From: Nocardioides cavernae
GTDB taxonomy: Bacteria > Actinomycetota > Actinomycetes > Propionibacteriales > Nocardioidaceae
Direction of reading: 5' to 3'
Assembly: GCF_016907475.1 (NCBI RefSeq)
Contig: NZ_JAFBCA010000001.1
Location: forward strand, 3,348,001 to 3,412,000
Length of the DNA stretch: 64,000 bases
Shown: positions 52,047 through 62,400 of the stretch, piece after piece
Position numbering within the stretch: position 1 is the stretch's first letter
Layout: every line of letters begins with the position of its first letter
Program-made: the position numbers and the translations under genes
The notes under the pieces: generated by a model
What the model was told of the DNA's origin: nothing
The model's database searches: none
The model's input: the letters and a program-made list of their open reading frames with translations, nothing else

Positions 52047-55000
52047 GTGAAGCTCCTCAACAGAGGACTTGCACTCGCCGTCATGGGGGCTGGCCTTGCC
52101 GCACTCCCCACGATCGGCGTGCAAGCAGCACCGGCCGCCAAGGCCGACACGAACGGCGTCGCAGCCATGGCCGACCGGGCCAGTGGCGAGGTCGCCGTCA
52201 CGCGTGAGGGGGCGACCCACAAGGTCGGCTTCATCCGCGTCAAGGGCGACGGCGACCTGATGCCGGCGCTCGAGGGCAGGTCTGCCGACGCGGCGACGGC
52301 CAAGGCCGACGCCTACCTCGACGAGTTCGCCGGCAGCTTCGGTGCGCGCGCCGACGAGCTGCAGAGGGCCGGCGTCGACCGAAGCCCCAACGGTTGGACG
52401 ATCACCTACACCCAGACCTATCAGGGCGTCGACGTCTTCGGCTCGATGCTCCGGGCCCAGGTGGACCAGCAGGGCGACCTGACTTCGGTCAACGGCTTCG
52501 CCGCGCCCGACCTGTCGCTGTCCACCGATCCCCGCGTGTCCGCGACCAAGGCGGCGAGCAACGCCGAAGGACTGGTCGAGGCGCAGCCGCCGGTCAACGA
52601 CGACGGATCCTTCGACGTCGGCGAGCTGCAGGCGAGCGACCCGCGCCTGGTCGTCTACCGCAAGGGCTCGACCAAGGGCGAGGACGGCGAGTCCGTGCTC
52701 GCCTGGTACACCGAGGTCGGCAACGGCGACAACATCCGTGACGTCGTCATCCTCGACGCGTCGACCGGAAAGCCGGTCAACCGTTGGTCGCTGGTGCACG
52801 GCGCGCTCGACCGCCACCTCATCGAGGCGGGCGGGTCGAACAACCCCAGCACCTTCACCGAGGTGTGGAAGGAGGGCGACCCGTTCCCCGGCACCCTCAA
52901 CCAGGACCAGCAGAACGAGGTCAACTTCACCGGCGACTCCTACTGGTTCTTCAAGAACGTCTTCAACCGCGACTCCTACGACGGCGCGGGACACTCGATG
53001 ACGACCGTCAACAACGACGGCCGGATCAGCTGCCCCAACGCCAACTGGAACGGCACCACGACCAACTATTGCGACGGCGTCACCTCGGACGACGTGGTCG
53101 CCCATGAGTGGGGCCACGCCTACACCGAGTACACCCACGGCCTCATCTACCAGTGGCAGGCCGGCGCGCTCAACGAGTCCTACTCCGACGTCTGGGGCGA
53201 GACCATCGACCTCATCAACGGAAGGCTCGACGACGGCGAGGGTGACCTCACCACCAAGCGCACTGACGGCATCTGCGCCACCGAGGGGCCGCGTGCGGTC
53301 CAGGTCGTGATCAACTCGCCGGCCAACATCGCGAAGGTCTGCGTCGCCGGCAGCGCCAACTGGGGAGCCACGCCGACGACCACGGGCGTCACCAACCAGG
53401 TCGTCCTGGGGCTCGACGCAGCCAACACGGACGGCCCGGCCACCAACGACGGGTGCACCGCCCTCACCAACGCGGCGGCCGTCAACGGCAAGATCGGCAT
53501 GGTTCAGCGCGGCACCTGTCCGTTCACGACCAAGGCGCAGAACCTCGTCAACGCCGGTGCCGTGGGCGTGATCCTCTACAACAACAACGGCGGTGGTCCG
53601 TTCGGGCCCGGCGGTGGGGTCAACCCGCCCCTGACCGTCCCGGTGGTCGGCATCTCCCAGGCCGACGGCGAGCGCATCCTCTCGATCCCATCCACCACGG
53701 CCGTCAACGCCACGATCCGCCTGTCCGGCACGGACCAGACGGATGACTCCTACCGCTGGCTGATGGGCGAGAAGTCCAGCGCCTTCGGCGGCGCGATCCG
53801 CGACATGTGGATGCCGACCTGCGCCGGGGACCCTGGCAAGGTGTCGGATGCCGAATACCACTGCGACACCAGCGACGCCGGCGGCGTGCACACCAACTCC
53901 GGTGTGCCCAATCACGGCTATGCGCTGCTCGTCGACGGCGGCACGTCCAACGGCGTGACCATCACCGGCATCGGCCTCGACAAGGCCGCGGCGATCTACT
54001 ACCGGGCGATGACCGCCTACCAGACGCCGACGTCGGACTTCACCGACCACGCGGACGCGCTGGCGGCCTCGTGTCGTGACCTCACAGGTCAGCCGATCAA
54101 CAAGCTGACGGTCGCGCCGAACGCCACCCCGGTTGCGGCGACGCCGATCACGGCAACCGACTGCACGCAGGTCGACAACGCCGCCGCTGCCGTGGAGCTC
54201 CGCAAGGAGCCCACGCAGTGCAACTTCAAGCCGCTCTTCGAGCAGGGCGCCCCGGCTCCCTGCGGTCCCGGCTACACCACCGACGTGTTGTGGAGCGAGG
54301 ACTTCGAGGACGGCCTGGCCGGCTGGGGCACCGACCAGGAGGTCGTCTACGACGGCGGGTTCGGCAAGCCGTGGACCACGGTGACCGGCGCCGAGGGGCA
54401 CGCGGGTCGTGTGGCCTTCGGCAACGCGGACGGCCGTCTTGGCAAGTGCGTCGGGGGCGCGGGTGACTTCTCGAGCCGCGACTCGATCATCAGTCCGATC
54501 GTGGAGCTGCCGTCCGGCACCCTTCGCAACCAGCGACTGTCCTTCGAGCACTCGGTCGCGACCGAGCTCGATGTCGACGGCGGCAACGTGAAGGTCGCCG
54601 TCAATGGCGGCGACTTCGAGGCCATCCCCGCCGAGGCCTACACCTTCAACGCTCCCGGCACGCTGTTGCCTGCTTCGGCTGGCAACACCAACCCGTTGGC
54701 CGGCGAGGACGCCTTCACCGGCACCGACGGCGGCGAGCTCACCACAGCGTGGGGCACGTCCGTCGTCGACATGGGTGCGCTCGGCGTGGTTGCGGGTGAC
54801 ACCGTGCAGTTCCGCCTGGACATCGGTCGGGACGGCTGCGGTGGCGTGACGGGCTGGTGGGTCGACAACATTGCACTGACGATCTGCAAGCTCGCGACCA
54901 AGGTCACCGCGGTGCACGTGCCGGAGCCCTCGACCTTCGGCGAGGCCTCCACGGCACGGGTCACGGTCGCGCGCGATGGTTCCACGGGATCGACGCCGAC

Positions 55001-55481
55001 CGGCGAGGTGGTGATCACGAAGGCCGACGGCACCGAGGTCGGCAGCGCCGAGCTCGTCGACGGGAAGGCCTCCGTCCCGCTACCGGCCGACCTGCCGGTG
55101 GGTGCCAACAAGCTCACCGCCACCTACAGCGGCAGCGACTCGTTGGCGACCTCCACGGCGGCGTTCACCGCCACGGTGGTCGGCAAGGGCGTCACGGCGT
55201 CGACGACCACGGCCAAGGTCAAGCCCGCGAAGCCCCGCTTCAAGCGGGACTTCAAGGTCGTCGTCAAGGTCGCGGCCGAGGGCACGACGCCCACCGGCCG
55301 GGTCGTGGTCCGCATCGACGGCAAGAAGATCGGGGCCAAGCGCCTCGACGACGGCCGAGTGGTCCTCACGGTGACCAAGAACCTCGAGGTGGGCAAGCAC
55401 AAGCTCGTCGCCCGCTACACGGGTTCGGACTCGGTCGAGGACAGCAGCGACAAGCTGACGTTCAAGGTCGTGCGTCGCTGA
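52047..55481 (+). CDS. Secreted M4-like metalloprotease with PA insert and Ig-like repeats
   Basis: 1144 residues from GTG 52047 (CGGAGGAAAC just before it). Signal peptide 1-32, FTP/PepSY-like propeptide (YQGVDVFGSMLRAQVDQQGD), M4 catalytic domain with HEWGHAYTEYTHG (zinc His 353 and 357) and NESYSDVWGE (Glu 377), a PA domain inserted at about 410-570 (GMVQRGTCPFTTKAQNLVNA), then the second half with GGVHTNSGVPNHGYALLVDG (His 615, transition-state His). After a carbohydrate-type beta domain (SEDFEDGLAGWGTD) come two Ig-like repeats (SGSDSLATS and TGSDSVEDS). It likely degrades extracellular protein. Confidence 0.93.
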   Translation: MKLLNRGLALAVMGAGLAALPTIGVQAAPAAKADTNGVAAMADRASGEVAVTREGATHKVGFIRVKGDGDLMPALEGRSADAATAKADAYLDEFAGSFGARADELQRAGVDRSPNGWTITYTQTYQGVDVFGSMLRAQVDQQGDLTSVNGFAAPDLSLSTDPRVSATKAASNAEGLVEAQPPVNDDGSFDVGELQASDPRLVVYRKGSTKGEDGESVLAWYTEVGNGDNIRDVVILDASTGKPVNRWSLVHGALDRHLIEAGGSNNPSTFTEVWKEGDPFPGTLNQDQQNEVNFTGDSYWFFKNVFNRDSYDGAGHSMTTVNNDGRISCPNANWNGTTTNYCDGVTSDDVVAHEWGHAYTEYTHGLIYQWQAGALNESYSDVWGETIDLINGRLDDGEGDLTTKRTDGICATEGPRAVQVVINSPANIAKVCVAGSANWGATPTTTGVTNQVVLGLDAANTDGPATNDGCTALTNAAAVNGKIGMVQRGTCPFTTKAQNLVNAGAVGVILYNNNGGGPFGPGGGVNPPLTVPVVGISQADGERILSIPSTTAVNATIRLSGTDQTDDSYRWLMGEKSSAFGGAIRDMWMPTCAGDPGKVSDAEYHCDTSDAGGVHTNSGVPNHGYALLVDGGTSNGVTITGIGLDKAAAIYYRAMTAYQTPTSDFTDHADALAASCRDLTGQPINKLTVAPNATPVAATPITATDCTQVDNAAAAVELRKEPTQCNFKPLFEQGAPAPCGPGYTTDVLWSEDFEDGLAGWGTDQEVVYDGGFGKPWTTVTGAEGHAGRVAFGNADGRLGKCVGGAGDFSSRDSIISPIVELPSGTLRNQRLSFEHSVATELDVDGGNVKVAVNGGDFEAIPAEAYTFNAPGTLLPASAGNTNPLAGEDAFTGTDGGELTTAWGTSVVDMGALGVVAGDTVQFRLDIGRDGCGGVTGWWVDNIALTICKLATKVTAVHVPEPSTFGEASTARVTVARDGSTGSTPTGEVVITKADGTEVGSAELVDGKASVPLPADLPVGANKLTATYSGSDSLATSTAAFTATVVGKGVTASTTTAKVKPAKPRFKRDFKVVVKVAAEGTTPTGRVVVRIDGKKIGAKRLDDGRVVLTVTKNLEVGKHKLVARYTGSDSVEDSSDKLTFKVVRR

Positions 55482-55514
55482 CCTGATCACCGGCTGAGCA
55501 CCAGCGGCACGCGA

Positions 55515-55545
55515 GGGCCCCGGCGGAGTGATTCCGCCGGGGCCC
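55515..55545. terminator. Strong bidirectional terminator
   Basis: Perfect 13-bp arms GGGCCCCGGCGGA / TCCGCCGGGGCCC, loop GTGAT, between the convergent M4 protease and M56 genes. No U tract. Confidence 0.75.
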
Positions 55546-55556
55546 CCGTGCGTCCC

Positions 55557-56423
55557 TCAGACGAGGCGGTCGAGCCAGGGCAGCACCACGAGGAGCGTGG
55601 GCAGCGCCAGGATGGCCGCCGCGAGCACGGACACCGCTGTCGACTGCCACGGGTGCGGGCGGGTGTCACGCAGCACCTCGACCCGGGCGGCGAGGCTCGA
55701 GCCGGCCGACCCCAGCGACCCGGCGGGCGCCGGTGACCCGGCCAGGGTGACCAGGGCGGAGACCAGGTCCCGGCGGCCGCCCGTACGGCACGCCGCGCGG
55801 TCGGCGAGCACCTCGACGAGCACCTCGACCTCGCGACGGGCCGACGCGCTGGCGACCCAGCGCGGGAACGCCAGGTGCAGGACCGTGAAGGCCTCCAGCA
55901 CCAGGTCGTGGCGCGCCCGCAGGTGCGAGCGCTCGTGCTCGAGGACCGCGCCGAGCTCGGCCGGCGCGAGGCGGGTCAGGGTCGAGCGGGACACGACGAT
56001 GCGCGAGCGGCTCATGCCGGGCACGCAGTAGGCCACCGGCACGTCGTGGTCGAGGACCGATACTCCCCCGTCCACCTGGGCGACCAGGTCGACCCGCTCG
56101 CGGTGCAGACGTCGCATCCGGCGCAGCGAGGTGCCGGTGCGGTGCCCGCTCAGCAGGAGCCGGGCCAGCACGACGACGGTGACCGCTCCCGCGAGGCAGG
56201 CAACGACGACGTCACCGGGGCCGGCCGGGTCCTCCCAGAGGCGCGCGGTCACCAGCGACAGCCCGGCACCGAGCGCGGCGAGGACTGCGGCCAGCGCGGC
56301 GCTCTGCCAGAGCAGCATCGCGGCGGCCGGCGTGCGACGGAGCCCGGTCCAGCGCGAGAGCACCCACGGCAGCGGACCGGCCAGCAGCACGGCGAGCGCG
56401 CCGAGCACGACAGGGGTCGGCAT
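55557..56423 (-). CDS. M56-family membrane metallopeptidase (BlaR1/MecR1-like)
   Basis: 288 residues with four membrane spans (about 4-20, 35-58, 70-90, 262-285) and the zinc motif VLEHERSHLRARHD (His 163, Glu 164, His 167) plus EVLADRAAC. It lacks the extracellular penicillin-binding sensor of true BlaR1, so its signal is not a beta-lactam bound by itself. Such short M56 proteins are usual in actinobacteria beside BlaI. It would cleave or inactivate the BlaI-type repressor encoded 13 bp upstream. Confidence 0.88.
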   Translation of the reverse strand: MPTPVVLGALAVLLAGPLPWVLSRWTGLRRTPAAAMLLWQSAALAAVLAALGAGLSLVTARLWEDPAGPGDVVVACLAGAVTVVVLARLLLSGHRTGTSLRRMRRLHRERVDLVAQVDGGVSVLDHDVPVAYCVPGMSRSRIVVSRSTLTRLAPAELGAVLEHERSHLRARHDLVLEAFTVLHLAFPRWVASASARREVEVLVEVLADRAACRTGGRRDLVSALVTLAGSPAPAGSLGSAGSSLAARVEVLRDTRPHPWQSTAVSVLAAAILALPTLLVVLPWLDRLV

Positions 56424-56436
56424 CGCCGGCGCCCGG

Positions 56437-56826
56437 TCAGGCCAGGTCGTCGAGGGCGCGTCGCAGGGCCGCGAGGTCCTCGGCGCTGGCCTCCCCCACG
56501 AACGAGACCAGAGCCTGTTCGCGGTCGCCGCGCGTGCCCTCGAGCGCCTCGTGCATGACCTCGGCGGTCATCGCGGCCCGGGTGAGTCGAGGTGCGTAGC
56601 GGAACGCCCGTCCGTCGCGCTCGCGGACCACGACGTCCTTGCGGGCAAGTCGGTCGAGCACGGTCATCACGGTCGTGTAGGCCAGGTCCCGACCGTCGCG
56701 CCCCTGGAGCCGCTCGTGCACGGCGCGGCCGCTGACGCCCGGGCGCTCGGCATCGGCGCCGTCGAGGTCCCACAGGGCCTCGAGGACGGCCTGCTCGAGC
56801 TCTCCCACCCGGGACCTTGGACTCAT
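56437..56826 (-). CDS. blaI: BlaI/MecI/CopY-family repressor
   Basis: 129 residues. The winged helix is VGELEQAVLEALWDLDGADA and TVMTVLDRLARKDVVVRERD (recognition helix and wing), followed by the C-terminal dimer helix with the FVGEASAEDLAALRRAL end. It represses promoters bearing TACTAC/GTAGTA dyads. The intergenic region ahead holds two such dyads, shared with the divergent cydA. Whether the natural cue is a beta-lactam or respiratory state is not clear; the neighbours point to respiration. Confidence 0.92.
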   Translation of the reverse strand: MSPRSRVGELEQAVLEALWDLDGADAERPGVSGRAVHERLQGRDGRDLAYTTVMTVLDRLARKDVVVRERDGRAFRYAPRLTRAAMTAEVMHEALEGTRGDREQALVSFVGEASAEDLAALRRALDDLA

Positions 56827-56857
56827 GGCACAAGAGTCTAGAGGCCCTGCCCGTCGA

Positions 56858-56895
56858 ACTACGACACGACGTAGTATCTACTACGCTGTGTAGTA
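56858..56895. promoter_or_regulatory. Two BlaI-type operators in the blaI-cydA gap
   Basis: ACTAC-N8-GTAGT (56858-56875) and TACTAC-N5-GTAGTA (56879-56895), side by side. GTAGTA at 56871-56876 also pairs with TACTAC at 56879-56884. They lie 32 bp upstream of the blaI start and 22 bp upstream of cydA, so BlaI could block both directions. Confidence 0.7.
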
Positions 56896-56917
56896 ACTCC
56901 TTCGCCGAAAGGGTCTC

Positions 56918-58366
56918 ATGGACGTCCTCGACATCGCCCGGTGGCAGTTCGGGATCATCACCGTCTACCACTTCCTGTTCGTGCCGTTGACGATCGGACT
57001 CACAGCGGTGATCGCCGGGCTGGAGACGGCGTGGGTGCGCACCGGCAAGGAGGACTACCTCCGGCTGACGAAGTTCTTCGGCAAGCTCTTCCTCATCAAC
57101 TTCGCCATCGGCGTCGTCACCGGGATCGTCCAGGAGTTCCAGTTCGGGATGAACTGGTCGGACTACTCCCGCTTCGTCGGCGACGTGTTCGGGGCGCCGC
57201 TGGCCATCGAGGGGCTGCTGGCCTTCTTCCTCGAGTCGACCTTCCTCGGCCTCTGGATCTTCGGCTGGGACAAGCTCCCCCGCGGCCTCCACGCCGGCTG
57301 CATGTGGCTGGTGCACCTCGGCACCCTGGCCTCGTCGTGGTTCATCCTCGCCGCCAACTCGTGGATGCAGCACCCCGTCGGCCATCGCTTCAACCCCGAG
57401 ACCGGCCGCGCCGAGCTGACCGACTTCTGGGCGGTGATGTTCAACAAGGTCCAGGTCGTGACGTTCCCGCACGTGATCTTCGCGGCGTACATGACCGCGG
57501 GCACCTTCCTGCTCGGCGTCTCGGCCTACCTCTACATGAAGAAGAAGCACGAGGCCGACCGGCCGATGTACCACCGCGCCATCCGTATCGGCGCGGTCAT
57601 CACCCTGCTCGCCGGGATCGGTGTGGCCGTCACCGGCGACCTGCAGGGCAAGGTGATGACCGAGGTGCAGCCGATGAAGATGGCGGCCGCGGAGGGCCTC
57701 TACGAGACCAGCGACAGCTGCGCGCCGTTCTCCGTCTTCACCCTCGGCACCCCCGACGGGAAGGAGGAGAAGTTCGCCGTCACGATCCCCTGCCTGTTGT
57801 CCTTCCTCGCCACCGGCTCCTTCGACGGGAAGGTCGAGGGCATCAACCCGCTGAGCGAGCAGTACGTCGAGACGTACGGCTCGGACCCGACCTCGACGAC
57901 CTACACCGACGGCGACTACACCCCCGTCATCCCGGTGACCTACTGGTCGTTCCGCTTCATGATGGGCCTCGGCATCTTCGCCGCGGCCGGCGCGGCACTC
58001 ATCCTGTGGCTGACGCGCAAGGGGCGTACGCCCGGTGTCCGCTGGCTCGGCGTGCTCGGGCTCAGCCTGCCGATCGCGACGACCCTCGCGTCGTCGTGGG
58101 GGTGGATCTTCACCGAGATGGGCCGCCAGCCGTGGGTCGTCTTCGGGCTGATGACCACGGAGTCCGGCGTCTCGCCCGGCGTCTCCGTCTTCGAGGCCGC
58201 GACGTCGCTCGTCGTGCTCACCTCGCTCTACGCCGTGCTCGCGGTGATCGAGGTCAAGCTCCTCGTCACCTACATCAACAAGGGCGCTGATCCCTATGAG
58301 GAGCCGCCCCGCGTCAAGGTCGGCGGCTCCGACGACGAGGACGCCCCGCTCACCTTCGCCTACTGA
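56918..58366 (+). CDS. cydA: Cytochrome bd ubiquinol oxidase subunit I
   Basis: 482 residues, nine membrane spans. DIARWQFGIITVYHFLFVPL holds the axial His of haem b595 near residue 18; HPVGHRFNPETGRAELTDFW lies in the middle; GWIFTEMGRQPWVVFGLM is the conserved Glu-Met-Gly-Arg-Gln-Pro-Trp segment. The Q-loop is short, as is typical of actinobacteria. The complex reduces O2 with high affinity and without proton pumping. GAAAGGG precedes the ATG. Confidence 0.96.
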   Translation: MDVLDIARWQFGIITVYHFLFVPLTIGLTAVIAGLETAWVRTGKEDYLRLTKFFGKLFLINFAIGVVTGIVQEFQFGMNWSDYSRFVGDVFGAPLAIEGLLAFFLESTFLGLWIFGWDKLPRGLHAGCMWLVHLGTLASSWFILAANSWMQHPVGHRFNPETGRAELTDFWAVMFNKVQVVTFPHVIFAAYMTAGTFLLGVSAYLYMKKKHEADRPMYHRAIRIGAVITLLAGIGVAVTGDLQGKVMTEVQPMKMAAAEGLYETSDSCAPFSVFTLGTPDGKEEKFAVTIPCLLSFLATGSFDGKVEGINPLSEQYVETYGSDPTSTTYTDGDYTPVIPVTYWSFRFMMGLGIFAAAGAALILWLTRKGRTPGVRWLGVLGLSLPIATTLASSWGWIFTEMGRQPWVVFGLMTTESGVSPGVSVFEAATSLVVLTSLYAVLAVIEVKLLVTYINKGADPYEEPPRVKVGGSDDEDAPLTFAY

Positions 58367-58405
58367 CCTCCCGCCCGATCACGAGAGAGACACCAGAGAG
58401 ACACC

Positions 58406-59425
58406 ATGGAACTGACCACCGTCTGGTTCGCCCTGATCGCCGTGCTGTGGGTCGGCTACTTCTGCCTCGAGGGCTTCGACTTCGGGGTGGGGATGCTGCT
58501 GCCCGTGCTGTCCCGCAACGAGACCGAACGACGCGTCATGATCAACACCATCGGGCCGGTGTGGGACGGCAACGAGGTCTGGGTGCTCGTGGCGGGCGGC
58601 GCGACCTTCGCCGCCTTCCCCGAGTGGTACGCCACCCTCTTCAGCGGGTTCTACCTGCCGCTGCTGCTGATCCTGGTCGCGCTCATCGTGCGCGGGCTCT
58701 CCTTCGAGTACCGCCACAAGCGGGAGGCTGACGCCTGGAAGGGCCGGTGGGACCTCGCCATCATCTGGGGGTCGTTCGTTCCGGCGGTGCTGTGGGGCGT
58801 CGCCTTCGCCAACATCGTCGCGGGCGTCCCGATCGACGCCGACAAGGAGTTCACCGGCACGCTCCTCACCCTGCTCAACCCCTACGGCCTGCTCGGCGGC
58901 CTCGTCACCCTGACGCTCTTCGCCACGCACGGGGCGATGTTCGTCGCGCTCAAGACCGACGGCGACATCCGCCACCGCGCCCGCGACCTGTCGGTGCGGA
59001 TCGGCGCGGTCGCCGCCCTGCTGGCGGTGGTGTTCCTGGCGTGGACGCAGGTGAAGACGGGCACCGCCGCCTCGGCGGTCGTCTTCGTGGTCGCCGCACT
59101 GTCGCTCGTCGGCGCGCTCTTCGCGGCGATGCGCGGCCGGGAGGGCTGGGCCTTCGTCGGCACGTTCCTCACGATCGGACTCGCCGTCATCGGCCTGTTC
59201 GTGGCGCTGTTCCCCGACGTGATGCCGTCGACGACCGACCCCGCCTTCTCGCTCACCACCACCAACGCGGCGGCGACGGCGTACACGCTCAAGGTGATGA
59301 CGTGGGTCGCGGTCGTCTTCACCCCGATCGTCCTCGGCTACCAGGCGTGGACCTACTGGGTGTTCCGCAAGCGGATCGCGGTGCACCACATCCCCTCGCC
59401 GGTCCTCGCGGACGCGGCGAAGTGA
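58406..59425 (+). CDS. cydB: Cytochrome bd ubiquinol oxidase subunit II
   Basis: 339 residues, eight spans. MELTTVWFALIAVLWVGYFC, LEGFDFGVGMLLPVLSRNE and TIGPVWDGNEVWVLVAGGA are the family's start. It partners CydA. The stop overlaps the next gene's GTG (GTGA), which couples their translation. A gap of 39 bp from cydA suggests one transcript; AGAGAC-type ribosome site only. Confidence 0.96.
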   Translation: MELTTVWFALIAVLWVGYFCLEGFDFGVGMLLPVLSRNETERRVMINTIGPVWDGNEVWVLVAGGATFAAFPEWYATLFSGFYLPLLLILVALIVRGLSFEYRHKREADAWKGRWDLAIIWGSFVPAVLWGVAFANIVAGVPIDADKEFTGTLLTLLNPYGLLGGLVTLTLFATHGAMFVALKTDGDIRHRARDLSVRIGAVAALLAVVFLAWTQVKTGTAASAVVFVVAALSLVGALFAAMRGREGWAFVGTFLTIGLAVIGLFVALFPDVMPSTTDPAFSLTTTNAAATAYTLKVMTWVAVVFTPIVLGYQAWTYWVFRKRIAVHHIPSPVLADAAK

Positions 59426-62400
59426 AGCCGCTCGACCCGGCCGTCGTCCGCCACCTCCGTCCCGCGCGCGGGGCCCTGTCGCTGGTCGTCGTCAGCGGGG
59501 TCGTCGGGGGGCTGGCCACGGTGGCGCAGGCCTTCGCGCTGGGTGCGCTCGTGGTCGCGGCCGTCACGCCGCCGGCCGGCGGCTGGGCAGGTGCCGCGTG
59601 GGCGTTCGGCGGCCTCGTGCTGCTGCGGACCGCTGCGGCGTACGTCGGTCAGCGGGGCGCGGCCCGCGCGGCGGGCGAGGTCTCCGGGGCGCTGCGACAG
59701 CGACTCCTGGACGCCGCAGGCCGCAGCGACGACCTGTCGCCCGCCCGCCTCGTCGTGCTGGCCACCCGCGGCGTCGCCGGCGTCGAGCCCTACGTCACCC
59801 GCTACCTCCCCGCGCTCGTGCCGGCCGCCGTCCTGCCCCTCGTCGCGCTCGCCGCGATCGCGTGGCTCGACCCACTCTCGGGCCTGGTGGTCGCGCTGAC
59901 GCTGCCGCTGGTCCCTGTCTTCGCGGTGCTGGTCGGGCTCACGACCCGCGACCGTGCCCGCACGCAGTGGCGCGCGCTCGAGGCGCTGTCGGGGCACTTC
60001 CTCGACGTGGTGCGCGGGCTGCCGACCCTCGTCGCCCACCGCCGCGCCGAGGCACAGGTCGGCACGATCCGGTCCGTCACGCACCGCTACCGCCGCGCGA
60101 CCGTCGACACCCTCAAGGTCGCCTTCGCCTCCTCGTCGGTGCTGGAGCTGATCGCCACCCTGTCCGTGGCGCTGGTGGCGGTGACGGTGGGCCTGCGGCT
60201 GGCGTCGGGGAGTGTCGGCTTCCAGGTCGCCCTCACCGTCCTGCTGCTCGCCCCCGAGGCCTACTGGCCGCTGCGCCGCGTGGGCGCGGAGTTCCACGCG
60301 GCCGCCGAGGGCACCGCCGCCCTCGCCGATGCCGACGACCTCCTGGCGCGGGCCGGGTCGGTCGAGCCCGGCACGGCGCTGCCCACCACGACCGGTCTCG
60401 CGCTGCGCGACCTCGAGATCGGCTACGCCCCCGGCGCTGCCCTGACCCGTCCGCTCGACCTCGACCTCCCCGACCGGGGCCTCGTCGCGATCGCCGGGCC
60501 GTCCGGCTGCGGCAAGTCGACGCTCCTGGCCACGCTCCGCGGCGAGCTGGCACCCCTGGCCGGCGACGTCACGCTCGGCGGGACGCCGCTCGCCGACCTC
60601 GACCCGGGCTGGTGGCGCAGCCTGGTCGGGTGGGCACCGCAGCGGCCCTGGCTGATGGCCGACACTGTCGGCGCCAACGTGCGGATCGGCCGTCCCTCGG
60701 CCGGCGACGACGAGGTGTGGGAGGCCCTGCGCAGCGTCGGCCTCGCCGACGTCGTACGCGCCCTCCCCCACGGCATCGACACGACGCTCGGCGAGGACGG
60801 TGCCGGACTGTCCGCGGGCCAGCGGGCCCGTGTCGCGCTGGCCCGCGTCGTGCTCGCCGGGCGTCCGGTCGTGCTGCTCGACGAGCCGAGCGCGCACCTC
60901 GACGAGGAGACCGAGCAGGTCCTCCTCCAGACCCTCGCCCTGCTCGCGCAGCGCAGCCTGGTGGTCGTGGTGGCCCACCGGCCGGCCGTGCTCGCGGCCG
61001 CCGACCGGGTGGTCGAGCTGGTGCCGGTGACCACCCTGGTGGCCGCGGACGACACCCGACCGGCCGGTGCGGACGTCGTACGCCCTCAGCGTCCGGCGGC
61101 CCCTGCGGTCGTCCCGGCCGCGGTCGACGAGCGTCGGCCGCGGTGGGGCATCCGGACGGCCACCCTGCTCGGCGCCCTGTCCACGGCGTCCGGCGTCGCC
61201 CTCACCGCGACTGCGGGCTGGCTCATCACCCGTGCCAGCGAGCAGCCGCCGGTGCTCTACCTGATGGTGGCGATCGTCGGGGTGCGCCTCTTCGGACTCG
61301 CCCGCCCGGTGCTCCGCCACGCCGAGCGCGTGCTCAGCCACGACGTCGTCCTCCGCGAGCTGGCCGAGCGTCGGGCCAGGGTCTTCGCCGACCTCGTCCC
61401 GCTGGTCCCCGGTCGCCTCGGCCCGCGCCGCGGCGACCTGCTCACCGGTGTCGTCGACGACGTCGACGCCTTGCTCGACGACCGGCTCCGGGTGCGCCAG
61501 CCGCTCGTCACCGCGGCCCTCGTCGGCGGGGGCGCCGCCCTGCTCACCGCCCTCGTCGCCCCGGTGGCGGGCGCGGTGGTGCTGCTGGTCGCCGGCTCGG
61601 GGGCGCTCGCGTTCGTGCTCGCCCGCCGCGGCACCGCCGCCGCCGAGCCGCTCGTCGTCACGCACCGCGCGCTGCTCGGGACCCGGGTCGAAGAGCTGGC
61701 CCACGGGCTGCGCGAGCTCGAGCAGTGGGGCGCGACGGACCGGGCCCTCGACGCCGTCCGCGAGGAGGGGGCAGGGCTCTCCCGGGCCGTACGACGCTCC
61801 TCCCGCGCCGTCGCAGCGGGTACCGCCCTGACCACCGCGGCGGCCGGGCTGGGCGTGGTCGCCGTGGCCGCCCTCGTCGACCCGGCAGCCACCTCCCCCG
61901 CCCGTCTGGCCCTCCTGCTGCTCGTGCCGCTCGCCCTGGCCGATGCCGTCGGCGGGCTGGCCGACGCCGGCGCCCTGTCGGTGCGCGCACGTGCGGCGCG
62001 CGAGCGCCTGGACCGGCTCGCCGTCACCGCTCCGGCGGTCAGCGACCCTGCCGCTCCCCTGCCTCTGCCCGCCGGTCACGGCGTCGTGGTGCGCGGTGCC
62101 GAGCTCGGATGGACCGACCGTCCGGCGCTGGCGCTGGACCACCTCGTCCTGCGGCCGGGTGAGCACCTCGGGATCACCGGGCCCTCCGGGGCCGGGAAGT
62201 CCACCCTCGCCGCCACCCTCGTCCGCTTCATCGACCCGGTCAGCGGTGAGGTGCTGCTCGGCGGGACCGACCTGCGGCGCCTGTCCCTCGACGACGTACG
62301 CCGCCGGGTCGGGCTGGTCGACGACGACCCCCACGTCTTCGCCTCGACGGTCGCCGAGAACGTCCGGCTCGCCCGGCCGGACGCCGGCGACGACGAGGTC